Assembly (NCBI RefSeq): GCF_019320115.1
Contig: NC_089594.1
Coordinates: 19,886,262-19,950,261, forward strand
From: Miscanthus floridulus
Lineage: Eukaryota > Streptophyta > Magnoliopsida > Poales > Poaceae
Length of the DNA: 64,000 nucleotides
Reading direction: 5' to 3'
Below, one piece after another: positions 55,401-64,000 of this stretch. Numbering within the stretch: position 1 is the first letter of the stretch; each line of letters opens with the position of its first letter. A model generated the notes under the pieces. That model made no database searches and had not been told where the DNA came from. It worked only from the letters and a program-made list of their open reading frames with translations. The translations under genes were made by a program, and so were the position numbers.

Positions 55401-57464
55401 GCAGATAGTATTTAACAGTGCAACAACCAAGTACGATAAAAACGCTAACAGAATAGCATATGAACAATAGCGCACAGTGGGATTAGATTTATACCCTAGG
55501 GTGGGACTGCCGGTACCCGCAGACAGTGAGCCACCATCTTCTCTGTCGTTGGTGTTGGTGCGGCCACCAGTCCTCGTGTCCACCATGTTGCAGAGGAGGT
55601 CGCGCTGGGAGACTCCTGCAGGTGCGGTGTCGGAGCAGTAGAACGAGACTCTCCCGTCAGGAAGCAGAAGCCCCCGAACAGGAAACTGCAGAAGCGGAGA
55701 CGGGGCAGCAGTCGCACCGGGAAGCCGGCGCTCCCCAAAAACTTGATTCCCCGCCTACCCGTGCAGGTACGCTTGACGGGGGAAGTTCCGGAGGCCTGCT
55801 ACCGAAGCTCCCTGTGCGCGCAGGGAACTCCGGTTGGAGATGCAGACGAACAGCTCAGCGCTCAGATGTTGCGGAGAAGAGGAAGAGGAAGAGTCGGGTC
55901 TATCCCTGCTGGACAGGGGCGCCCCCCCCCCCTTATAGGGGCGCAGTTCCCCATCTGTCCGCTAGGCCCTGTCGGGGGAATGAAGAGTTGGAGATGGGAA
56001 TGAAGAGTTGGAGATGCAAACGAACAGCTCAGCGCTCAGATGTTGCGGAGAGGAGGAAGAGGAAGAGTCGGGTCTATCCCTGCCGGACAGGGGGGAGATG
56101 CAGACGAACAGCTCAGCGCTCAGATGTTGCGGAGAGGAGGAAGAGGAAGAGTCGGGTCTATCCCTACCGGACAGGGGGGAGATGCAGCGCTCAGATGTTG
56201 CGGAGAGGAGGAAGAGGAAGAGTCGGGTCTATCCCTGCCGGACAGGGGCGCCCCCCCTTATAGCCGCGCAGTTCCCCATCTGTCCGCTAGGCCCTGTCGG
56301 GGGAATGAAGAGGGAATGAAGAGTTGGCTGCGGCGGCTAGGGTTTCGGTTGGGCCAAGCGACCAAACCAAACCAGGCCACGGCCCACGGCCTCGGCGCGT
56401 CGCGGGCGGCTCGGCTCGGCAGCGGCGCGCGCGTGGCCTCCCGGTTCTCCCTCTCAACTTGTCTATGTGAGAGTCCTAGGACTCACTATTTAAGTTGAGA
56501 ACCTTTTTAGTGAATTTCCCATATGGTACTAATCACTTTTCCACTTAACAATAATTGTGGGCCTTTGAAGTTTATTTGATTAATTAAAATAAATAATAGG
56601 CCTAGCCCGAATTAATCTAACACAAAACCCCACTACGCGCAAAACCAAACAAATGCCGACACCAAGCTCAAATCACAACAACTTCACTTCGAAGCAGCAC
56701 CAATACGGACCGAAATTCCAGAACCCAAAAGCGAAACGGCAGAATGCAGAAGCGATCCGCCGTCCTCGGCGAGTGGAGCACCGATCGATCAGAGAGGTAC
56801 GACACAAAGGGAGATAATAATTGCTAGAAAAAAGTATTCCACACAAAAGTCCCAGGATAGAACGAGCTAATTTCGAATTCCACTGCACTTTGCTGACCAT
56901 TTTGACAGAGTGAAGTCGGGGATCGTGAACTCAGACTGAGCCTAAATTCAGACCAATCTATGCAGAAGTAACGGTAGCACACACTGATTAAAATTAAAAC
57001 GAACTAGCCGCAGGATTTCGATCAAACGTGGGGAATACTAGAACCCCACGAACTCATGCCATGAACAGCAAAACCCCAACTAATTTTGGGGGAATCAGAA
57101 GGAACGCAAAACCCCAACTACGGGCACCCAACAAAAACAAACAAATGCCGACCCCAAGCACAAATCCCACGAACTTCACTTCGAAGCAACACCAACTCGG
57201 ACCGATATTTGCGAACCCAAAAACGAAACGTCAGAAGGCGGAAGCGATCCGCCCGCCGTGGCGGAAGGCGACTGCAGCATCGATCAGGGTGGTAGGATAG
57301 GAGGCCGCGCGCGCGGAACAAGTAATGCGGGAGGCCAGAAGGGAGGGGAGAGGGCGCGACGTACGCTTGTCGATGGACTCGAAGCACTCCTCCTCGTCCT
57401 CGACCCTGTCGGCGTCTATGAGCTGCAGCTGCCCGCCCTCGTCCGCGTGCCTGGACGGCGCCAT
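46453..57464 (-). CDS. DMC1: Meiotic recombinase DMC1
   Basis: Fourteen coding exons on the minus strand join to 344 aa, the length I recall for rice DMC1: 57464-57365, 49419-49328, 49161-49090, 48993-48955, 48751-48694, 48615-48570, 47916-47871, 47747-47686, 47585-47519, 47415-47323, 47241-47173, 47070-46992, 46894-46728, 46497-46453. The protein starts [20 protein letters not shown], has a helix-hairpin-helix N-domain ([20 protein letters not shown]), Walker A GEFRSGKTQ (split between exons 6 and 7) and Walker B LLIVDS (exons 10/11), and ends [13 protein letters not shown]1 forms filaments on single-stranded DNA in meiotic nuclei and carries out strand exchange between homologues. Intron 1 (7945 bp) holds a copia element in a tandem duplication. 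The last intron has AT-AC borders. All exons are intact. Confidence 0.95.
46498..46727 (-). other. U12-type AT-AC intron, last intron of DMC1
   Basis: After the exon end GAAGCT the intron begins ATATCCTTTT, matching the U12 donor consensus ATATCCTTT. It ends TAGCAC with an AC terminus. A branch-site match CCTTGAC puts the branch A at 46508, ten bases before the intron end. No GT-AG alternative joins the frame into the conserved [14 protein letters not shown] ending. Confidence 0.85.
49597..49744. repeat. Intron 1 duplication, copy 1, left part
   Basis: GGTAGCACACAGAGATTAAA, AATCAAACGTGGGGAA and TTTTGGGGAATCAGAAGG correspond to the sequence at 56973-57110. The copy is cut at 49744 by the copia insertion and continues at 56628-56815. 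Confidence 0.8.
49745..50819 (-). repeat. 3' LTR of the copia element (1075 bp)
   Basis: It is preceded, in the element's direction, by the polypurine tract TTTGGTGGGGAT (about 50820-50831). It contains one copy of the unit that is tandemly repeated in the other LTR. Confidence 0.9.
50820..51371 (-). other. 3' untranslated interior of the copia element
   Basis: Non-coding stretch between the polyprotein end and the polypurine tract. No accessory ORF is seen. Confidence 0.6.
51372..55301 (-). pseudogene. Copia gag-pol polyprotein with three in-frame stops
   Basis: A single minus-strand frame runs from the 5' LTR edge to 51372 without any frameshift. Order: Gag ([19 protein letters not shown]), zinc knuckle [14 protein letters not shown], protease [13 protein letters not shown], integrase ([10 protein letters not shown] zinc part; [16 protein letters not shown] and [12 protein letters not shown] core), reverse transcriptase ([29 protein letters not shown]) and RNase H ([20 protein letters not shown]). 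Stops are TAG at 54863-54861 (gag), TGA at 52343-52341 (just before YVDD) and TAG at 51752-51750 (before RNase H). The start Met expected at the gag beginning is not visible. Confidence 0.9.
55302..56622 (-). repeat. 5' LTR of the copia element (1321 bp, expanded)
   Basis: It is 246 bp longer than its partner because of a tandem expansion at 55835-56245. In the element's direction it runs straight into gag-coding sequence (ATCCAAAAACTTGATAGG) with no initiator-tRNA primer site. Confidence 0.9.
55835..56245. repeat. Tandem expansion in the 5' LTR
   Basis: A unit of about 85-90 bp (GGAGATGCAGACGAACAGCT ... GAAGAGTCGGGTCTATCCCT) occurs at about 55838, 56010 and 56094 and in shortened form at about 56180. 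The 3' LTR has a single copy at 50283. Confidence 0.9.
56628..57300. repeat. Intron 1 duplication: copy 1 right part and copy 2
   Basis: 56628-56815 continues copy 1 (AACAAATGCCGACACCAAGC, AACTTCACTTCGAAGCAGCA). 56960-57300 is copy 2 (GGTAGCACACACTGATTAAA at 56973, AACAAATGCCGACCCCAAGC at 57139, GAAGCGATCCGCC at 57241). The two copies are about 340 bp each with many differences, so the duplication is old. It ends 65 bp before the exon 1 donor. Confidence 0.8.
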
Positions 57465-57468
57465 GTGC

Positions 57469-57575
57469 CTGCAATAGTAGCGCGATCGGGAGACGGAGAA
57501 GTTAAGCACGAGCGCGGCGAGTGAGGGACACGCGAACGGCGGGGAGAGAGAAGGGGGAGGAGCGGCGGCGCGTAC
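57469..57575 (-). other. Probable 5' UTR intron of DMC1
   Basis: A donor CGCAG/GTACGCG ends at 57576 and an acceptor TATTGCAG lies at 57469, four bases before the ATG. The GC-rich leader and the clean AG next to the ATG suggest a 107-bp leader intron. No transcript supports it. Confidence 0.4.
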
Positions 57576-57576
57576 C

Positions 57577-58717
57577 TGCGGCAGGAGGAGGAGGAGGCGG
57601 TGGCCGCGAGGCGCTAGCGAGCGAGCTCGTGGGGTGGGGCTTGGAGGAGGAGCAAGCGGAGGCGAGAGACTGTTGGGGAGAGAGGGTCCGTCGTGTCTCG
57701 TGTGATGCTGTGCCGGTGCGGGGGGTACTTGAAGGCTGGCTACCCGGACCTTCTCGTTCTCGGACGGGTCGGGCTTGGCTTATCGTTGGGCTGGGCTAGG
57801 AATGGGTTGATGGGTCTCACCAACCACCTGTTCGTTTGGCTGTGGCTTGTCGTAAATGATCGTAAATTTTTAGTCGAAATAGTATTTTTCTCTCACATAA
57901 ACTAGTCGCAGTACTTCTTCACGAACCAATAACGATACGAATCAGCCAACCGAATCCGTCGCTGACTGCCATGGGATGGGCCGACACGATGAAGTGGACC
58001 TGGACTTTGAGGCCCACAGGAAACTTTCCATGCTCTCGCAGTCAATTTTGCTTAGCAGTCGTTTCTGCTTTCTACCGTCCGTACACGATCAGGCTGATCA
58101 GGCATGATGTCATACCATTACCATATACCGACAGAAAGACATGTTTCTGTATTCGTCAGCTTCCAGCTCGTTCCGATCAATCAACTTGCTTCACCACACC
58201 ATGATGTTGAACTGTGTCGACATAGGAAAAAGAAAATACCGAACTTGCTATACAACCGACCGACATTCTTACAGTTCGCAACGAACTGTTTACCGTTTAC
58301 ATTTGCAGATTTTTTTTTCTATGATGTACGTATCTTCCATTGAGGGTAACGTGGCACGTTGGACAAGGGCAAAAACTCATGTACTCGGCAAGTCGGCATT
58401 CAGTTCTACAAGTTCATAACGAGGACCATCTATTCATTCTGCAGTCCAAGCACTGCCTCCGTCTGTCCTCATTCTTCCTGATCATTGCAGGAACCATTAT
58501 TTGCTGCGCCAGTAAAAGATTAAGTTATTATTCTATACATGATCAGCCTGTTCGCTTGTTGGTTTCAGCCATGGCTTATCAGCTAGCCAACAGTGTTTTC
58601 CTCTCACAACAAACCAGCACCACCCGAGCTTATCAGTCCAGAAACCAACTAGCGAACAAGCCGGATATATCAGTATAAGCCTGTGTGTATCACTTCTCCT
58701 GACCATTACACGTACGA
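57577..58717. other. Intergenic region between LACS and DMC1 with two MITE-like elements
   Basis: It holds the DMC1 promoter side and the LACS 3' flank. MITE-like segments lie at 57826-57957 (CCTGTTCGTTTGGCTG start) and 58548-58666 (CCTGTTCGCTTGTTGGTTTC start, CAACTAGCGAACAAG end). No gene is seen. Confidence 0.55.
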
Positions 58718-61700
58718 TCACAACTTCGACCTGGGTGCCTCCGCCTCCCGCAACTCTGCATACATATCTGAGATTTCCTTTGCAAAGTATGTCTTAGCTT
58801 GCGGTCTTTTGACCTGCAGAAGTATTGGGGATGGGAGTCTAAGCCAGAGCCACTCAGCATTTCATCAGTTTGTAAATTTCCTCTAGAGTAACCAGTGGGG
58901 CCTACCTTGAATGTTGGGGTGAGGAGACCATTCTCCACTGTGAATGGCTCAGCAACAAGCCGAACAGCTTTAGCAAATTCAAAACCTCTTAGCTGGTACA
59001 ACAGGGCACAGGAAATCAATAAACGATAGCTGCAGAACAGTTTCACTTGGATTGAGCATTAGATTTTGTTACGTAGGTCAGAGCAGAAGAGAGAAACCTG
59101 CGCTTCCTTCCCAACAGAATCCATATCAGCCAGGACAGCAGCTCTTGCTCTGGGGTCAGCACAAAGCTGTCTCAAGTCTTCGCACTACATGTTAGAAGGG
59201 ACAGTTTAGAGCATAAAAACCCTGTGCAAATGTTAAAGACTTGCTTGAAGGTCTATCTGTGCTGAGTTTTACTGTGAGGAACAGTGGACAACATATCCAA
59301 GAGAGAAACAGGTTGCAGGCATGAAACACTCGAGGAATGTGCAAGTGACAATAACACGGTAAAGTTGGATAATTTTTATCTAGTGTGATCTATTGAGTGG
59401 CAAAATAGTTGAAAAGTAAACTGGCTCTTTAGGATGGCAACTAATAAAATTCCACCGGATCTAGTGTTCAACAGGCCGCAGCTCAAAACAGAGGATTTAG
59501 TGTTCAACAGCCATGCTGAGGGAGTGGAAGAGACTGCCACAGTTCCATTCGATATATGAATCAACCAAAGCATAAGATGGAAAACGAACGCCAGTTTTCA
59601 TAATTATAAGTTGGATCAGTGTCAGAGTACTTACAGACATTTTTTTTGAAGGATGAAATAAATAGATGGCAAACGTTATGTTTAACATCTTTTACCTGGA
59701 TCCCTTCAGATGCAGCCCAAGCCTTCAAAACCTCTGGTTCAACTGCAATAATACCAACTAAGGAAGAGTTTAAACTATCACCTGCATCCAAAAGAAGAGA
59801 TTTAGAACATGCATGGCCATAACTGATGGTCATATAGCCAACATAGAATCAGAAATATTACCATATATAAAACATTGGGCAATGAACTTGCATTTGGCAT
59901 AAACATTTTCAATCTTCTCTGGAGCTATGTATTCTCCTTGAGCTAACTTGAAAATGTTCTTTTTCCTAGAATCCAGGACAAGATGTAAGGCGTTAGTAAT
60001 ATAGGAAGAAAAATAGTGAGATCAAACAGCGCCTAGGGAAAATGCATATCAACAATATAGCCAAGGAAAAGTGTTCTGCAAGAACACAAGTTCTGAATGG
60101 ATAATGAAGTTTTGATTCCTTGGTCATTCAGTTGTACAGAAAAGCTGTCAAGAGCAAAATGAAGGAATCTTCAATAATTCATTTATATTTTTGGATGGGC
60201 TGCACCATTCGTATTTTACAATTCAGTTATGAAGCTTTGCAAGGCTACTAATATTATTGCTATTAATATTATATCAAGTACATTATAATAGAAAATGTAT
60301 GGACATGAAAGCAGAAAAAAAAAGAGGTTCCAGCAAGCTTCGGTTTGTTCAATGAAACTTGTCTCATAAATTTGTCTCCTCATGAAGAATTAGTTCAAAC
60401 TTGGAATGTCACACCAGATAGTAGGTCTATTCTAGCCCTAGGTTCAAAAGGCTGTAGATTATTTTATGATGATTTTAATGGATGTTGTGTGGAGAGTCCA
60501 AGAGAACTAAGAATATAAATTGCAAATTATCGTGGCTTACTGAGAGCAAAACATTGTAATCTTAATTCCAAAAGAAAAGCTAAAATATAAAACAGTGCAC
60601 ATTTTTACCTATCAATAATCTTTAAACGCCCTCCAGGTAGCCACAGACCTATGTCTCCAGTGTGCAACCAACCATCTTCGTCAATGACTTCTTTTCTGTA
60701 GTTTTTAAATGTATTTATTGATAAATTGCAGTTGAAGCTCATTCAGTACAAAGGTAAGTTTAAGTGAAGGATAGAAATTTACGTTTGAACTTCATCTTTA
60801 TAGTAACCATGGAATATTATAGGTCCTCTAACACAAATTTCTCCACGAGGATAAGGTTGATCGTCGGACGTATAATTCATTTCTGGGACATCCACAAGTT
60901 TCACCTCTGAAAATGGAAAGACAAAGGTCTACATTACGAAACTGTGAAAACAAAGCAAAAGCACAAAGGCATACCCAATTATTTTGGATATGGATGTCAT
61001 TTGATTAGTGTCATGGGAAAGAAAATTGACATCTTTCTCAAGAAACAGGCTGCTTTTATTCCAGAAACGTGACCCATTCAACATGGTGACCACAGGACCT
61101 TGCTAAATGGATGACCTCAAGCACGTTAGACTTAAAACTTAAAAATAACCCTTGAAAATGGATGCAAGGCATAGAAACAATAATTTAGGATAAGTTTGTT
61201 CAATGCAACTAATCTCAGTGAACATTTATTGGATTTTCAAAGTACCACCATCATGGCATCATCAATATAAGATAAGTAACATCCAATTTTTTTTAAAAAA
61301 AAACAAATAAAGGCCTACCAACTTTAGCATGGCTTCTCTATGAGTCTATGTATATTATTATATTATAAATTGAATTCATGGACAATATTTTCAACACAAG
61401 TGCAAGTTCCAAGCAAATTTATTATATCCTTGACATTGAAACACAGAGCTTACCACAAGATGCAATTGGGGATCCAACATGACCAATTGATCTGTCACCA
61501 ACATCCATTGCAGATATGATACAGGATGTCTCTGTCATTCCATAGCCTTCAAGAACTTCACCACCAAAGCATCTATAGAAATTTAAACAGTAATTGTCAC
61601 TAAACTAAGTTCCAAAAATCATCCAAGAGAGCTCAGAAGAAGACAACTTACATCCTCAGGAATTCCATGACATCTGCTGCCAGTGGAGAAGCACCTGAAC

Positions 61701-64000
61701 TCATAAGTCTCACTCGTCCACCAAGCCTAGCTTTTATTTTGTTAAATACCAACTTATCCCACACTGGGGATGGATTTTTCCCTGATAGCACAAAGTATAG
61801 AAGTGACATTTTATTGTGCATACATGTGATGATGAAAACTGAATTAAAAGGTGGCATCAAAATGTAAAATTAGACTGATTCAGTTTTTTCCAATTAACAG
61901 CAATAAAGAAACCAAGAAGATTACTATTTGAAGTTCTGAAACAGAAGTTACGACTACGTGCTACTGCCATATAATGAAGTCCTGAAGAAACTACAAAACC
62001 ATCATGTATTCATGTTTGCTAGTACCAGACTCCATCCTTTTACATTCTATGAGTGGCCACCAATCTTAGATGAATGTCATTTGCACAGCAAAACCCAAAT
62101 GGTTGGCTGCACCATATTCTTGCTTCAAAACTATACACAGAAACAAAATAAAGGATTGCACAAAGTATTCTATTTTCCAAGTAAAACCAGGCTGGTATTA
62201 GGATACTGAGGTCATCCTAAAGATCATAAGGTATATACCAAACTAGATAATGCAAAGACACACATGAACAAAAAAAAAGGCATATTACTTCCCAGTGTGT
62301 TTATATACTTGTCATTGTTGACTTTTGCTATTGTAACTTTGACCAGCTTAGTTAGTGCATATTTAAATTCTTATGAATATACAATAATAATACTATAGTA
62401 CTATCTATATCAAATCTACCAATTACATGCTTATTTTACCTAAGTCAGTCATTTGGAAGTTACTATACAAAGTATTTTTGGAGTTATAGAAAAATAACTT
62501 GGTTTTGTGAAATACTTTGGTTTTAGAGTGCCATGAAGTGTTTCGGTGCAACAAACTTTATGGTTTTCAATACCATGGTATTGCTGAAACTGTGGTCTTT
62601 TTGGTGTTTTAAAAACTCCACTCTAGACCTCTTTTTCCTAAACCACGGTTTTGCACATCAATGGTTCTAAAACTACAGTTTCTTGATACTATGGTTTCTT
62701 AATACTACAACATCCAAACAAGGCCTAAGTGTTCAAGTTTCGAACGGTAGTCTGCAGTGACAATTTTTTGAAAACAGAGGAAGTATCTTACTTTTTTTTT
62801 CTCAAACACGCAGGAGAGCTGCGTATCTTATATTAAAGAGAGAAGAAAATGGTCCCTTCATGGACCCTTACAAACAAACTCCACTAGAATTATCTTACTA
62901 GAAGCTACTGGAACGTCGACCAGTTTCTTCCATACAGATTGGGTCAATGCTCTTGCCGGCCCTTTTGGGGAAAAAATTGGGTCAAAGTTTCTGCGCAATA
63001 AAAAAGGAAAAGAAACCTAGCTACCCAGGAGATCTCCTTTCTACCCAGGAGATCTCCTTACCATTTAATTCACTAAGTTCTGCAAGTAAATTATCCATGT
63101 ATGACTGATTGGCTGTATCAATACTATGCTTCACTATGGATGCAGAAGAAATTCTCATAACTGTTATCCAAAAAAAAACAAAAGTAAAGGCAACTAGTAG
63201 CATACTGTTCTTACCTTTAAGGATTGCTTGTCTCTTGGCATTGTATGCAGTATGAAACAATTTTTCTTTCAGCCCACCAGACTCCTTCACGGCATTTGTA
63301 ATTCTACACATCGAATAAGCAACTAGTAGTTAGCAGTATGAACAGAACGTATCACTTTAAGAATTTATGCCGAACATAGAAGTTAGTGGTATAGTTTTAT
63401 TACGCAGTATAAATTCTGTTATATAACCGGGGGACACTTGTGAATATTGTCGGTCTCAAAGCAGCCAGATCATCCATGAGCTTCAAATTATCCTGGAATT
63501 TAATGTAGTAAATAAAGATAAAAGAGTCATAATGGTAGATTTGTTGGTAACAAATTATGGGATGCAAGTACAGATGCATAACTTAGAAATGCCACATAAA
63601 ATGTTTGCTTCATACAGACCAACAAATAAACAGGAGATAACCATGCATGGGTATAGTTAACTGGTGTTGTGTGGACACAGGAAGTCCACAGCAGGAAAAG
63701 TTGATGGTGGGGGGAGGGTTACAGTGACCACCAAGGGGACATAACAACTGCTACGAGTGAATTTAAATTGATAAAATATTATATTGACGATGAAAGATCC
63801 TTCACACTGGTCTACAGCTAGTCTCTGAATTGTCCAAAGCTTTAAAAAAGGTCATCCAAACTAAGAGCAACTCAAGTGCACAATGCATATTTTGCAATAG
63901 ATGATCATATTCCTACAACTACAGGCACCAACTTATAGATGAACCCTTAGTAGTTTAGTGTTAATTAATTCTCAGAATGCACATCAAAATTATTCTGTAG
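58718..64000 (-). CDS. Peroxisomal long-chain acyl-CoA synthetase, 3' eleven exons
   Basis: Exons on the minus strand: 63492-63404, 63303-63215, 61781-61652, 61572-61454, 60906-60783, 60695-60609, 59965-59862, 59781-59696, 59184-59098, 58992-58906, 58813-58718. The 5' part lies beyond the window. The product is close to Arabidopsis LACS6/LACS7 as I recall them. It shows [33 protein letters not shown] (acyl-adenylate motif), [37 protein letters not shown] and [20 protein letters not shown]. It ends in Arg-Ser-Lys-Leu, a type 1 peroxisomal signal. The enzyme activates fatty acids to acyl-CoA with ATP, feeding peroxisomal beta-oxidation. All visible exons are intact. Confidence 0.93.
62500..62990. 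repeat. Transposon-derived sequence in the LACS intron
   Basis: 62500-62725 contains repeated TTTGGTTTTAG, ACCATGGTATT and ACTATGGTTTC motifs and ends CATCCAAACAAGGCCTAAG, which looks like a MITE end. 62790-62990 (TCTCAAACACGCAGGAGAGC) resembles a frequent grass retroelement 3' region. Both calls rest on pattern memory. Confidence 0.3.

Larger units (their letters stand above)
49745..56622 (-). mobile_element. Ty1/copia retrotransposon in DMC1 intron 1, TSD CAAAA
   Basis: The element is 6878 bp and reads on the minus strand, the same direction as DMC1. LTRs are at 55302-56622 (5') and 49745-50819 (3'), each with TGTTAGATTA...GTTCAACA ends in the element's direction. CAAAA flanks both sides (49740-49744 and 56623-56627). 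The LTRs differ by many substitutions and by length, so the insertion is old. The polyprotein frame carries three stops. The usual primer site after the 5' LTR is missing. Confidence 0.95.

Noticed and set aside
63021..63214. Extension of the LACS exon past 63215
   Set aside because: A clear AAAG/GTAAG donor lies there and the next conserved block ([13 protein letters not shown]) starts at 61781.

Overview
This is nuclear DNA of a grass (Poaceae), probably from the maize/sorghum/sugarcane side of the family. The evidence is intron-rich plant genes, a DMC1 whose translated exons match the rice protein closely as I recall it, and a dense set of grass-type CACTA, Ty3/gypsy, Ty1/copia, MITE and LINE sequences. 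Species was not determined. All spliced coordinates were worked out by eye from GT-AG (once AT-AC) borders, reading frame and protein continuity.

Region 1-19000 is repeat-derived. It opens with the 3' end of a plus-strand gypsy-type element (LTR 1848-3562, polypurine region in three 89-bp copies) that also carries a decayed antisense ORF with its own TATA box. Next comes a decayed CACTA element whose TNP2 transposase is split by a 2.07-kb solo LTR (TSD CAAGA). Its 3' part holds subterminal repeats and a 1.3-kb tandem duplication. A broken GRF-zinc-finger gene, a 2.7-kb non-autonomous CACTA (12690-15398, TSD ATG) and the 3' end of a further CACTA (16715) follow.

19004-25920 is a complete CACTA insertion (TSD ACC) read on the minus strand. 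It has an internally deleted TNP2 and a second gene that joins a transposon-associated domain (DUF8039-like) to a Ulp1/C48-type cysteine protease.

27750-30600 is an L-type lectin receptor kinase on the minus strand with two frameshifts, one inside the DFG codon. Only 69 bp upstream of its ATG, inside an inverted repeat that includes the ATG, sits a 5587-bp chromovirus-type Ty3/gypsy element (30670-36256, TSD CATAA). Its two 323-bp LTRs are identical and its gag-pol frame is open, but the catalytic glutamate of its integrase is replaced by glutamine.

38236-64000 is the gene-bearing part, and all three host genes lie on the minus strand. They are a SMU2/RED splicing-factor gene (11 exons, 564 aa), the meiotic recombinase DMC1 (14 coding exons, 344 aa) and the 3' eleven exons of a long-chain acyl-CoA synthetase ending in the peroxisomal signal SKL. 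DMC1 is notable for a 7.9-kb first intron holding a tandem duplication split by a full copia element (49745-56622, TSD CAAAA), and for a last intron with U12-type AT-AC borders. The genes do not form a pathway; they serve splicing, meiosis and fatty-acid activation.
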